Notes: generated by a model not told the origin, from the sequence alone. 49,418 bases of DNA from Anaerolineae bacterium (GCA_021324435.1 JAJPIZ010000012.1:1-49418); one strand, 5' to 3'; positions 16,439 through 25,588 are shown, numbered from the stretch's first letter. Translations and numbers: made by a program.

Positions 16439-18001
16439 TTACTTGTTGTATTCGGCGATGAGTTGCTGAAACTTGGGATCGTTGCGGATGAAGTCAAGAT
16501 CGGGATCGTGCAAAACCCAATCCACGCGGGTCTGCTGATTCTCAAGGGCAACGCGAAGCAATTCAATGGCTCGATCTGCGTTGCCGCGGATGGCTTCCAG
16601 GCACGCGCGGTTGTACTCGTTTTCGCTGTCGTAGATGTTTTTCATGGCTTTGTTGATGTGATTTTGGGCGAGTTCTTCCAATCCTAATTTTTTGAAATAA
16701 CCTGCCAGAGTGGCATGCGCCAGGCTGTGATCGGGGTTCAGCTCAATTACGCGTTGGAATGCAAATATCGCGTCTTCGTCACGGCCTTCAGCCGCGTAAG
16801 CCAGACCGAGATGGTGATGATAGAACGCCTTGGAGGGGTCCACGGAAATGGCCTGTTGGTAGGCCAGGATCGCGTCCTTGTACATACCGGCAGATTTATA
16901 GAGCGTTCCCAGCGTGTCCCACGCGAATCCGTTTTTGGGGTTGACCTGAACAACGCGCTTGATTTTTTCGATGTCCAGTTGGAGGCGGATCATCTCCGGA
17001 GATTCGACTTCCGGTGACTCGGTGGCAGGCTGAACATCCAATTCGATTTTTTGCATCGTGCCCGGCTTATCTTCCTGGAGCGCGACAATGAAAGGCAGTG
17101 TCGGAGACGGCTCTTCAACATCCACATCAACGGGTTGTAACGCCCTTTCCGTTCGCTCTTCGGTCTTGACGTCACTGGCCTTTGCTGTGAGCAGGGGAGT
17201 GTATGTAGGCGGCTTGGATTCCGGAAACGAGGGTACGCTCGCCACTGGCGATGACTGACTCGACTCGCTCAGCGGTTCCTGTTTTTCGACCCCTTCAAGC
17301 GGTTCCGGGATGGGCAACCAGACTGCCAGATCATCGCCCTCTACTTTGGGAAACAAGATGTCATTGTCTTCGTCCGGTTCCGCAGCTGAGTCGGAATTCT
17401 CGTCGAAATCTACCTCCGTCCAGGTCGGCGTATTGGCGTCGTCGGGGACTTCCGACGTGGCTTGCTCGTACCAGGCCGGGTCAGCCTGGACCCAGGAGGC
17501 GGACTCTTCATCAGAAAGCGGAGTCGGCACCTCGTCCAGATTGGAGGCGGGTGTTGAATCAACTTCGTCGTCCGGCTGATCCTCCGCGTCTGTTTTTGAG
17601 TCTTCATGAGTTGGCGCGCTTTCCGCAGAATCAACGGAACTGTAGAGCAATTGACCGGGGTCTTCGCGCTCTCCCGCTCGTTCGGGATTCAATTCGTCCG
17701 CGCGTTGATACGCCACCACCGCGCGTTGATAATCTTTCAAGTGGCGGTACACATTGCCAAGCCTGTTCCAGGATATGGCCTTTTCATCGTCGTCCATCAG
17801 GAGTTCGATGCTTCGCTTGTAAAGGTCAATCGCTTCCGAATATTTTCCCTGTTGAACATAGGCGAGAGCCAGATTGCTGTACGGCCTTCCGTAACTGTTG
17901 TCCAATTGAATGGATCGGTTGTAGGCGTAGATGGCCTGGTTGTACGCGCCGGACATAAAATACAAATTGCCTAACTCATTCCAAAGTTCATGCTCACTCA
18001 T
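16439..18001 (-). CDS. TPR protein, last gene of the ATPase/TPR operon
   Basis: A 520-residue protein. Residues about 1-108 hold one copy of the TPR supermodule shared by the operon ('LWNELGNLYF...SWNRLGNVYRH...ADELNPE'). Residues about 110-335 are an acidic, Pro/Ser/Glu-rich disordered linker. Residues about 337-520 hold further TPRs and a tail ('DLDFIRNDPKFQQLIAEYNK') resembling the C terminus of the TPR protein at 28513. There is no signal or membrane helix, so it is probably a cytosolic scaffold. GGAGGATCCT precedes the ATG at 18001, which lies 13 bases after the previous stop. Confidence 0.85.
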   Translation of the reverse strand: MSEHELWNELGNLYFMSGAYNQAIYAYNRSIQLDNSYGRPYSNLALAYVQQGKYSEAIDLYKRSIELLMDDDEKAISWNRLGNVYRHLKDYQRAVVAYQRADELNPERAGEREDPGQLLYSSVDSAESAPTHEDSKTDAEDQPDDEVDSTPASNLDEVPTPLSDEESASWVQADPAWYEQATSEVPDDANTPTWTEVDFDENSDSAAEPDEDNDILFPKVEGDDLAVWLPIPEPLEGVEKQEPLSESSQSSPVASVPSFPESKPPTYTPLLTAKASDVKTEERTERALQPVDVDVEEPSPTLPFIVALQEDKPGTMQKIELDVQPATESPEVESPEMIRLQLDIEKIKRVVQVNPKNGFAWDTLGTLYKSAGMYKDAILAYQQAISVDPSKAFYHHHLGLAYAAEGRDEDAIFAFQRVIELNPDHSLAHATLAGYFKKLGLEELAQNHINKAMKNIYDSENEYNRACLEAIRGNADRAIELLRVALENQQTRVDWVLHDPDLDFIRNDPKFQQLIAEYNK

Positions 18002-18014
18002 AGGATCCTCCGTG

Positions 18015-20042
18015 CTACGAGGCGTAGCTGGGTTTGGGTTCCATGGCATAACTGCCCAGCAGGCTGAAGCGTGATTGCAAAGAGAGTGTAGTGTTGTCCG
18101 GGTCGAGTTCGTCCGCCCGCTGATACGAAGCGATCGCGTTGTCGTAATCGTTCAAGCGGCGATAAACATTGCCCAGGCGATTCCAGGAGATGGCCTTATC
18201 TTTTTCGCTGGCGAACAATTCGATACTGCGCTGGTAGAGCAGGATCGCTTCGACGAAACGTCCCTTTTGAACGTAAGCCAGCGCCAGATTGCTGTACGGC
18301 CAGGCGAACCAGCGATCCAGTTCGATTGCTTTGCTGTACGCCACGATCGCGTCATCAAACTCGCCGGTGTTGAAGTAGACATTGCCCAGTTCGTTCCACA
18401 CGTGAGCGTTCTTGGCGTCCACTTCGATTCGCAATTCGCCGGATGAGTCCATTTGCGCGGCGGGTTCCGGCGGAAGTGCGGGGCCGTGCTCCTCGGTTTG
18501 TTCATCCACCGATACAGCCACGTTGAGGGCCGCGGCGTTGTCTTTGAGATACTCTTCGTACGCAGCGTGGTCCGCGATGGAAAGATCATCCTGTGTTTGG
18601 TTGGCCGCCTCGGCAACTGTTTCCTCAGCCGCTTCGGCGTCTTCTTTGATGACGATCGTTTCCTCTTCGATGTGAATAACTTTGACTTCGCTCACAGGCG
18701 CTTGCGCCTCCACCTGGACCTCAGACCGGCTCTTTTCAACTTCAGTCGTCTCTGCGCTGACGGCTTCTGCACTGCTTGTCTCCTCCGCAATTGCCGGGGC
18801 AGATGACTCAACAGCCTCGGGAGTTGTTTCCCGTTCCGGCTCTGAGGCGGGAGTCTCTTCGGCCTGAGGTTCAGGCTCCTCGATAATGTCAGTCGTCTCT
18901 GTTGAAGTATTGATCGTCGAGACAGAGTCAGTGAACGTTTCAACTGTGGTTTGAACCGCGACTGTCACAGTCTCTTTTCGTGTGGCAACCGGAACTGTAA
19001 TGGATTCTTCGGAGGCGTTCTGCGCGGCTCTGTCGGTCGCTTCGCTGACGGCTTCAACCGGTTGTCCCGCGACCGCTGCATCGGCGGTTACTTCGACGAT
19101 TTGCTCTGAATTTTCCGCTACAGCGATCTTTGTCGCGGGTTGATCGGTTGCTTGTACAGCCTCCGCTTGCGCCTCAGCGACGACCTCCGTTGGGGCAGGT
19201 GACTCAATTTCCGCGACAACTTCGGCCACATTCTCCGCTTGAGCATCCGGCTGTGCTTCTGTAGAAACAGAACTTTCTGGTTGTGAATCAACTGCCGCGG
19301 GTTCTTCAGCCACAACTTCAGTGACTTCGGGCGATGTAGCGGGAGTCTCCACAACCGATTCGGTTGCTTCGGCTTGCGCCATTGTGGCCGCTTCTTCTGC
19401 GTGGCTTTCCTCGACGATTAATTGAATCGGGCTGAGTTCAACTTCCGCGGGCTGGCTCACCTTGGCCTCATTGTTGCCTTCTACAAGTGTGGGGCCCTCT
19501 TCGGCTTCGTCTAATTCATCGCGGAAGCCGGCATTCTCGGCATCCAGCTCATCCGCTTTTTGGAACGCTTGTACCGCCAGGTCGTACTGATTCAGTTTGC
19601 GGTACACGTTGCCCAAACGATTCCAGATGACGGCCTTGTCTTTGTCTTCTTCCACCAGGTCAACGCCGATCTGGTAGAGGGGAATTGCTTCCTCATGTTT
19701 GCCCTGCATTGTCAGGGCCAGCGCGAGGTTGCTGTACGCCCAGCCGAATTGTGGATTCAGTTCGATGGCTTGATGGAACGCGTCGGCCGCCTGATCATAG
19801 GCCTCGGACTGGAAATACGCGTTACCCAGTTCGAACCAGTTCTCCGCGTTGGCGGGGTCCAGTTCGATGGCCTTTTTGTAGGCTTCAATCGCTTCTTTGT
19901 GGCGGTCCTGTTTTTCAAAGACGTTGCCCAACCGAATCCACGGATTGATGAACCGCTTGTTGAATTCGATGGACTTTTCCTGATAAGCCACAACCGCGTT
20001 GAATATCTTTCCTAACTCATCCCAGAATTCATAGTTGCTCAT
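18015..20042 (-). CDS. TPR protein with a 360-residue disordered linker
   Basis: A 675-residue protein. Residues 1-180 are TPRs, including one operon-type supermodule (about 69-170). Residues about 180-540 are a low-complexity linker almost entirely Glu, Ala, Val, Thr, Ser, Pro and Gln. Residues about 545-650 carry a second supermodule ('VWNELGNVYF...SWNRLGNVYRR...ADELDPD'), followed by a short tail with 'RFSLLG' that matches 'RFSLLS' at the end of the 903-residue neighbour. The domain order suggests two binding heads on a flexible tether. The ATG at 20042 has GGAGGCAG upstream and comes 37 bases after the preceding stop. Confidence 0.85.
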   Translation of the reverse strand: MSNYEFWDELGKIFNAVVAYQEKSIEFNKRFINPWIRLGNVFEKQDRHKEAIEAYKKAIELDPANAENWFELGNAYFQSEAYDQAADAFHQAIELNPQFGWAYSNLALALTMQGKHEEAIPLYQIGVDLVEEDKDKAVIWNRLGNVYRKLNQYDLAVQAFQKADELDAENAGFRDELDEAEEGPTLVEGNNEAKVSQPAEVELSPIQLIVEESHAEEAATMAQAEATESVVETPATSPEVTEVVAEEPAAVDSQPESSVSTEAQPDAQAENVAEVVAEIESPAPTEVVAEAQAEAVQATDQPATKIAVAENSEQIVEVTADAAVAGQPVEAVSEATDRAAQNASEESITVPVATRKETVTVAVQTTVETFTDSVSTINTSTETTDIIEEPEPQAEETPASEPERETTPEAVESSAPAIAEETSSAEAVSAETTEVEKSRSEVQVEAQAPVSEVKVIHIEEETIVIKEDAEAAEETVAEAANQTQDDLSIADHAAYEEYLKDNAAALNVAVSVDEQTEEHGPALPPEPAAQMDSSGELRIEVDAKNAHVWNELGNVYFNTGEFDDAIVAYSKAIELDRWFAWPYSNLALAYVQKGRFVEAILLYQRSIELFASEKDKAISWNRLGNVYRRLNDYDNAIASYQRADELDPDNTTLSLQSRFSLLGSYAMEPKPSYAS

Positions 20043-20079
20043 TTCTGCCTCCGATCCGTTAATTAAGAGGGTGACTGGC

Positions 20080-22791
20080 TTAGCCACCAGGAACGTTGCT
20101 TAGCAAACTAAATCGAGTGCGTGTCGCAAGAGTAACGCCCTCATCTGCCAGCATGACCGCTTTTTGATACGCCTTGATGGCTTCGTCGTAGTTGTTGAGC
20201 CGGCGATAGGCGTTCCCAAGCCGATTCCACACAACGGCTTTGTCTTTGTTGTCATTGAGCAATTCGATGCTCTTCTGATGCAGAGGGATCGCCTCTGCCC
20301 ATTTGCCTTGCGAAGCGAGGACGCGCGCCAGATTGGTGTAGGGCCAGCCCGTTTCCGGGTCCAGTTTGATCGCCTGATTGAAGGCGTTGATCGCATCGTC
20401 GTATGATCCGGTCTTGAAGAAGAGTTCTCCCAGGTCATTCCATTCCTGCGCGTTCTTCGGTTGCTGATCGCCCTGGAAGGTATCGGCGCCATCGCGCATC
20501 CCGGCGGTTTCAGGGTCCAACTCGGCGGCTTTCTGATAGGCCGCGATCGCGTTGGGATAATCATTGATGCAACGATAAATATTTCCCAGGCCGTTCCACG
20601 AGATGGCTTTGTCTTTGTCCGAGGTCAACAGATCGAGACTCTTTTGATAAAGCAGAATCGCCTCAGCGTATTGGCTCTGTGTGAGATAAGTGAGTGCCAG
20701 GTTGGCGTACGGCCAGCCGAACGCAGGATCGAGTTGAATGGCTTTGTTGTAAGCGCGGATGGCATCTTCAAATTCGCCGCGCTTGAAGTGGACATTGCCT
20801 TTCTCGTTCCACACGTGCGAGTTTGTGCTGTCCGCCTTTGCCTCTTCCAGTTCATGGATTTCAAACTTCTTTGTTGAATTCATGTCAGGGATCGGCAACG
20901 GGTTTGGAGATGTGGGCTTGACCATAGGAACTCCTTCCACTTTGCTCGTAAACTGGACATTTGACTCTGTTTGTTTTGCAATCTCTTTGACCGATAAAAC
21001 CGGTTCAGCCTCGACCTTGTTGCGGAGCGCGGGATCGAGAATCCAGTATGGCATATCCGTTTGCTCGTTTGGCTCTATGGTCAACGCATCAGAATGGCCG
21101 GGCTGTGAGTCCTCGCTGACGGTTTGCGGCAAGACCTCTTGTGTGTCCACTTCGTGATTGGTATCTGCCTCCGGCGCGGACTCTTTCTGCGACTCCTGTT
21201 CGCTCGGTTGTGATGTCCGCAGTTCGAGCATGTCTGCGGTCTGATACGCCGCGATGGCATTGTCGTAATCGTTGATCTGCCGATACACATTTCCGAGTCG
21301 ATTCCAGGAGACTGCTTTGTCCTTGTTTTCTTTCAACAACTCAATGCTTCGCAGATACAGCGAAATGCTTTCCTGATATCGTCCCAGTTGGGTGTATGCC
21401 AGGGCCAGGTTGCTGTAGGCCCAGCCATAACTGCGGTCCAGTTCAATGGCTTTGGAAAACGCTTCCACCGCTTCCTCGAACGCCTCGCACTTCATGTGGA
21501 TCAACCCAAGTTCATTCCAAATCGTGCAGTTCTTGGAATCGAGCGATAGCGCTCGCTCATACGCCTTGATCGCCTCGCGGTATTTCTCCTGCTTTTCGTA
21601 CAAAGCGGCGAGTCTCAGCCACGGGGTGACATACTGCTTGTTCAACTCAATCGCTTTGTGATAAGCCTTCACGGCCTCATCCACGCGGCTGACGCTGGCA
21701 TAAACATCGCCTAATCCGCTCCATGGATGAGCGAAGGTCGGCATGAATTGGATGGACTTGCGATACGCCGCGATGGCGTCATCCACGTATCCGATTTTGT
21801 AGTAGACGTTGCCCAGTCCGTTCCAGCCAATCGGGTCCTGCGAATTGCATTCAATCGCCTTGAGGAAGGCGATGATCGCCTCGTCGTTTCGACCGATCTT
21901 CGCGCACAAATTCCCAAGATTGTTCCACGCGAAGATTTGATCGGGCGCCAGGCGGATGGCTTGTTTGTAGGCGTCAATTGCATCGTCAATTCGTTCCATG
22001 CTGGTCTTCACGAGGGCGATGGCGTTGAAACATTCGGCCTCAAACCAGTTGTCTTGCATCTTTCTAGCGATCTTCAGCGCGTCACGGAGTTGTTCGTCGG
22101 CTTTTTCGTAATCGCCTTTGCGCCAGTTCAGAACGCCCAACGTCAATAATAGATTGGCGCGGGTGGAACTGGCTTCCTCGCCCTTGGGAAGTTCGGTCAA
22201 TAGCGCCTCGCGCAGGGAGATTTTCGCGTCCGTATCCTCGAACTGATCGGTGTATTCGCCCGTTCCCTGCCAGGCAGAATCGAGGGCCTGTTGCAATACC
22301 TGCTCGGCCTTCGGAGATTCGACGAATTCAACCACACGATGGCGATATGCCCAAAAGTCCGGGGCGAAGCGTGCCAAATCCATGATTTCCTTTTGCGTAA
22401 GCCAGAAGATCACGCGGACTCGCTTTTCGATAAAGAATTCACGCTGGAGGTTCAACGCGGTGTAGATGTTGGATTGCTGACTGTGACCCCAGCGCAAACC
22501 ATCCACAAAGAAAGTCGTTGTGGCTGTCTCCTTGAATTCCTTCAGGAAACTGATGACGCCATCGGTCTCGGGATCCTTGATTCTCAAGCTCGAGACTCTC
22601 TGACCAAGGTCAATCAAATGATTGCCGAGGACGTTTCTCGCATCCGCGCGTACATAATCCGAACTGTACACCACCAACAGGATGCACGGTCTCTGCCACT
22701 TGATTGCGAGTTCCAGTTCCTTGACGAGAATTTCGATGCGCTCGTCAAAGGGCCTGAGTTCCTGCAAGGTTTTTGTACTGTGTTTAGTCAT
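20080..22791 (-). CDS. 903-residue TPR protein with STAND-like N-terminal domain
   Basis: Residues about 12-160 form an alpha/beta domain ending in 'ALNLQREFFIEKRVRVIFWL' and 'APDFWAYRHRVVEF'. Sequences of this kind occur in the NTPase part of STAND-type TPR proteins, but no Walker A motif is present; 'TTFFVDGLRWG' occupies the place of a Walker B strand. From about 210 come some fifteen TPRs, including three full copies of the operon supermodule (about 424-522, 660-765, 782-882), with a Ser/Glu/Gln-rich linker at 525-650. The ATG overlaps the ATPase gene's end by 8 bases. It may act as an adaptor that reads a signal and recruits partners. Confidence 0.87.
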   Translation of the reverse strand: MTKHSTKTLQELRPFDERIEILVKELELAIKWQRPCILLVVYSSDYVRADARNVLGNHLIDLGQRVSSLRIKDPETDGVISFLKEFKETATTTFFVDGLRWGHSQQSNIYTALNLQREFFIEKRVRVIFWLTQKEIMDLARFAPDFWAYRHRVVEFVESPKAEQVLQQALDSAWQGTGEYTDQFEDTDAKISLREALLTELPKGEEASSTRANLLLTLGVLNWRKGDYEKADEQLRDALKIARKMQDNWFEAECFNAIALVKTSMERIDDAIDAYKQAIRLAPDQIFAWNNLGNLCAKIGRNDEAIIAFLKAIECNSQDPIGWNGLGNVYYKIGYVDDAIAAYRKSIQFMPTFAHPWSGLGDVYASVSRVDEAVKAYHKAIELNKQYVTPWLRLAALYEKQEKYREAIKAYERALSLDSKNCTIWNELGLIHMKCEAFEEAVEAFSKAIELDRSYGWAYSNLALAYTQLGRYQESISLYLRSIELLKENKDKAVSWNRLGNVYRQINDYDNAIAAYQTADMLELRTSQPSEQESQKESAPEADTNHEVDTQEVLPQTVSEDSQPGHSDALTIEPNEQTDMPYWILDPALRNKVEAEPVLSVKEIAKQTESNVQFTSKVEGVPMVKPTSPNPLPIPDMNSTKKFEIHELEEAKADSTNSHVWNEKGNVHFKRGEFEDAIRAYNKAIQLDPAFGWPYANLALTYLTQSQYAEAILLYQKSLDLLTSDKDKAISWNGLGNIYRCINDYPNAIAAYQKAAELDPETAGMRDGADTFQGDQQPKNAQEWNDLGELFFKTGSYDDAINAFNQAIKLDPETGWPYTNLARVLASQGKWAEAIPLHQKSIELLNDNKDKAVVWNRLGNAYRRLNNYDEAIKAYQKAVMLADEGVTLATRTRFSLLSNVPGG

Positions 22792-24046
22792 CTAATAACT
22801 TCCTCAGTACAGGATGAACATCGCACCAATTTTCTCCATCGCGGTATTCCAGAAGAGCCAGCAATTGTAAAAGAGGCCTCAGGCGATCACTGTATTCGAG
22901 GCGGTTATTCTCGGCGACCTTTTTCAGTAGTTTGATGTCTTCCTTGTCCAGGATGCGCCTGTATTCATTCCTGATTTCCGTTGCGGCCCATTCGATGTCG
23001 GTGCTATCCAGCTTGCCGGCGTTCCGTCTTCGGGCGCGGCCGATCGCGGTCCGCATGATGCGAGCCATTTCGCGGAAGACTCCGCCGCTGTAACCGATCG
23101 CATCATCCAGCGCCCTGTCTTCGATCAGGTTGGGATGCATTCTGAGATGGACGAAGCGCTGAAGAGTCTTGTATCCCTCCGCGTGATGATCATTTGGATT
23201 GGTAGGCGTATGCAGATTGATGTTGGGCAGAAAGAGCGCCTGATCGCGGATGGAATCGAATTCCTTGCTGTAGAACAAAGCGCTGGAAACCGTGTAGACG
23301 ATGGCGCAATTGGGTTGCATCATGATCTCGCGCCGATCATGGAATATGTCGCGCGCTTTTTCCAAATCCGGCTTATCCATATCATCAATCAAGATGAGGG
23401 GGATAAGCCGCTCCTTGGTGTAAATGGCGGTGGCGATGTGGTTGATGATGGCGATCAGGCCCGTGATGTCTGTTTCGACCACTTGTCTCAGTTCGACGCG
23501 GGTGGCCGGCTCCAGTTTCATCTTCAGGCCGGCGTTCGCGAAGAACATATCTATGGAAGCGCCTAGCTCGATATTCGAGACACGGCCTTCGAGAATTGTA
23601 GAGATTTCCTTTTCGACCTTGCCCTTCCAACTGTTCAGTTCTTTGAGCAGTTGATCGGGCAACTCGCCGCCTCGTCTTCGGTACTCGCGGAATAACCGTC
23701 CGCCAATGGCAAGCAGGACATCCCTGAAGTCAATGTCAATGATGTCGGCTTCCTCGCGGATGCTGAAATTGATGGGCCAGTATTTCTTCTGAATCTGTGG
23801 GTTGCCCAGCAAGTGCAACAACTCGGTTGATTTTCCGCAACCTCTATGCCCGGAAAAGAAGAACTTGGGCGGACGATAGAATGGCGCCAACAGGGCGTCG
23901 GTGAGTTCGACGATCGGGTTGCCGGGCCTGTCAATGTAAAAAGGATTGGGTTTCCCGTTTTTCTCAGGCTTGAGTGGTAAATCCAATTCAAAGTTCAGCC
24001 AGGCCCTGTCAAAGTCTGTTGCGGTTATGTAATCGAAATTATTCAT
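22784..24046 (-). CDS. P-loop ATPase (AAA/STAND-like), first gene of the TPR operon
   Basis: A 420-residue ATPase. Walker A is 'GHRGCGKST' at about 66-74 and Walker B 'LILIDDMDK' at about 217-225, followed by a sensor-like strand 'IVYTVSSALFYS' near 249. The C-terminal 100 residues are helical and may be a winged helix ('GENWCDVHPVLRKLL'). The N terminus 'TATDFDRAWLNFEL' is family-like but unnamed. The order of elements fits ORC/STAND-clade AAA proteins used as molecular switches. It heads an operon with three TPR proteins. A palindrome 131 bases upstream of its ATG is shared with the mraZ-like gene. Confidence 0.88.
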   Translation of the reverse strand: MNNFDYITATDFDRAWLNFELDLPLKPEKNGKPNPFYIDRPGNPIVELTDALLAPFYRPPKFFFSGHRGCGKSTELLHLLGNPQIQKKYWPINFSIREEADIIDIDFRDVLLAIGGRLFREYRRRGGELPDQLLKELNSWKGKVEKEISTILEGRVSNIELGASIDMFFANAGLKMKLEPATRVELRQVVETDITGLIAIINHIATAIYTKERLIPLILIDDMDKPDLEKARDIFHDRREIMMQPNCAIVYTVSSALFYSKEFDSIRDQALFLPNINLHTPTNPNDHHAEGYKTLQRFVHLRMHPNLIEDRALDDAIGYSGGVFREMARIMRTAIGRARRRNAGKLDSTDIEWAATEIRNEYRRILDKEDIKLLKKVAENNRLEYSDRLRPLLQLLALLEYRDGENWCDVHPVLRKLLDD

Positions 24047-24176
24047 TGGTTTCCTTTACCGATTCTCGAAGACAAATGCGATGTGTGATTAATTCTTATC
24101 CAGATAACAGTTTTTCAAAATCCTATAAAGGTGATTGTTCGTCTTGCGAATATTGACCGCTTCGCTTAATCCTTGC

Positions 24177-24190
24177 GGTCATTTATGACC
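24177..24190. promoter_or_regulatory. palindromic operator upstream of the ATPase/TPR operon
   Basis: GGTCATTTATGACC, a perfect inverted repeat apart from the central two bases. It lies 131 bases before the ATPase ATG, just after the stop of the response regulator gene. A sister site is at 25472-25485; flanking similarity extends to ATGGTCATWWATGACCG on the minus strand. Confidence 0.7.
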
Positions 24191-24203
24191 ATGCACTATT
24201 TTT

Positions 24204-24857
24204 TCAGTTAAAAGCCGGGGCCGTCAGGCCTTCACGGATGGCATACAATGCCGCCTGCGTGCGATTGGTGACATGCAGTTTGTTCAAAATACTGCTGACG
24301 TACTTGGCTATTGTCCGTTCGTGGACGACAAGCGCGGCGGCGATCTCCTGGTTGCTCAACCCCCGGGCGATCAATCTCAAGGTCTCGAGTTCGCGGCGTG
24401 TCAGGCTTTCCTCTGTCGAACCGGAATTGGCGGAGTGATCGAATTCATTGATGACTTTCATGGCAATGGATGGATTGATGGATGCCTGATCCCGCGCCAC
24501 ATCGCGAATCGCCTGCAGGAGTTGCACGCGGGTTATGTCTTTCAGCATGTAACCCAGCGCGCCGGCTTTTATAGCCTGATACACGCGGTCGCTTTCTGCA
24601 AAACTTGTCAGGACCAAAATGCGGGGGAGCGGATGCAGGTCTCGCAATTTGGTAATGGTCGTCAACCCGTCCTGACGCGGCATGACCATGTCAAGCAGGA
24701 TGACATCCGGCTTGGTTTTGCGGGCCAGTTCCGTGGCCTCGATTCCATCGGTGGCTTCGCCAACTACTTCCATGTCGGATTGAAATGAAAGAATGGCGAT
24801 GATGCCTTCTCGAACGACGTTCTGATCTTCTACAACCAAGATGCGAATTTTTTTCAT
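24204..24857 (-). CDS. NarL/FixJ-type response regulator (first paralogue)
   Basis: A 217-residue two-domain regulator: receiver (about 3-120) with acidic pocket 'VVEDQ', phospho-Asp in 'DVILLDMVMPRQDG' (about Asp55), 'LTSF' and 'MLKD'; then a LuxR-type HTH (about 150-210) with recognition segment 'VHERTIAKYVSSIL'. It is very close to the regulator at 25592, including the recognition helix, so both should bind the same DNA. No kinase is next to it. It follows the mraZ-like gene by 49 bases with GAGGATC before the ATG, so both are probably driven by the promoter at 25386. Confidence 0.93.
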   Translation of the reverse strand: MKKIRILVVEDQNVVREGIIAILSFQSDMEVVGEATDGIEATELARKTKPDVILLDMVMPRQDGLTTITKLRDLHPLPRILVLTSFAESDRVYQAIKAGALGYMLKDITRVQLLQAIRDVARDQASINPSIAMKVINEFDHSANSGSTEESLTRRELETLRLIARGLSNQEIAAALVVHERTIAKYVSSILNKLHVTNRTQAALYAIREGLTAPAFN

Positions 24858-24906
24858 ATTGATCCTCGGTAGAGAAATGATATGGTCTTTATTTTAGAGA
24901 ATTCGC

Positions 24907-25341
24907 TTAACGTGTAGACACTGTTAGCGCTGAAAACCGGCTGGAGTTGCTTTCTGTGTCTCCTAATTCAAGTTCCTGTTTGCTCCATAAATGCGGCGCC
25001 CATATTTCAAAATAATCGCCCTGGCCGATCAGGAGGATTTTGTCATCGAGATGAGCGAAATCCTTCAACTCGCCGGGTATGCTCAGATAATTGCTATCCA
25101 TCCTAAGTTCATATGTTGCGCTTAATATCAGACGAAGCAGTGAGCGCGCCACCGGGTCTGCAATATTCAGCGATACAACCCGATGATAGATTTCCTGAAA
25201 GGCTCTGGTCGTGAAGACCAGTAAGTTGCGGTCGAATCCGCGGGTGATATAAAAGCCGCCCGAAAATTGCTCCCGAAATGCCGAGGGCGCCAGAAAGCGG
25301 TTTTTTCGATCCAACGTGCAGGAGTGTTTACCCAAGAACAA
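24907..25341 (-). CDS. mraZ: orphan MraZ-like DNA-binding protein
   Basis: A 144-residue protein with the two SpoVT-AbrB-like repeats of MraZ: 'FLGKHSCTLDRKNRFLAPSAFRE' (about 2-24) and 'MDSNYLSIPGELKDFAHLD' (about 80-98). MraZ normally heads the division and cell wall cluster and represses it. Here no mraW, ftsL or mur genes are near; it sits between two response regulators. The start is TTG, with GGGAG seven bases upstream; no ATG is available early in the frame. It carries about 20 extra C-terminal residues. It may have been recruited as a regulator of this locus. The gene symbol marks homology, not proven function. Confidence 0.85.
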   Translation of the reverse strand: MFLGKHSCTLDRKNRFLAPSAFREQFSGGFYITRGFDRNLLVFTTRAFQEIYHRVVSLNIADPVARSLLRLILSATYELRMDSNYLSIPGELKDFAHLDDKILLIGQGDYFEIWAPHLWSKQELELGDTESNSSRFSALTVSTR

Positions 25342-25385
25342 TTTTGAGCTCCCGGAAGCAGTGTGGCCGTCTCAAATCTGTTTTC

Positions 25386-25391
25386 ATTATA
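25386..25391 (-). promoter_or_regulatory. -10 box for the mraZ-like gene
   Basis: TATAAT on the minus strand, 44 bases before the TTG start, with a predicted leader of about 38 bases. The -35 region is poor, which would fit an activated promoter using the palindrome about 80 bases further upstream. Confidence 0.5.
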
Positions 25392-25471
25392 TGAAGTCAA
25401 CCGCTCAGGAGAAACCCACGAAAGTGGTTGTTTACCCTTGTTTTATTTTGACCAGAAGAAAAACCGCTAAC

Positions 25472-25485
25472 GGTCATAAATGACC
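25472..25485. promoter_or_regulatory. palindromic operator upstream of the mraZ-like gene
   Basis: GGTCATAAATGACC, sister of the site at 24177 and again 131 bases before the start codon. A looser palindrome, GTCATG-N7-CATGAC, stands 31 bases further upstream at 25517-25535. Confidence 0.7.
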
Positions 25486-25551
25486 ATATACAACATGCCC
25501 CTGTATTTGCGCGCATGTCATGGGTCGCTCATGACGGAATGCGACATCAAA

Positions 25552-25588
25552 AAAGAACCGCCTCCGATTAGAAAGGAGGCGGTTCTTT
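25552..25588 (-). terminator. intrinsic terminator after the kinase/regulator operon
   Basis: A perfect 14-bp stem (AAAGAACCGCCTCC and GGAGGCGGTTCTTT) with a 9-base loop. It continues into TTTTTTG on the minus strand when the A-rich flank is counted. Confidence 0.88.

Noticed and set aside
25342-25440. Classic MraZ binding boxes (three TGGG repeats) before the mraZ-like gene
   Set aside because: Only one TGGG-like match occurs on the gene strand; the regular 10-base spacing is absent.
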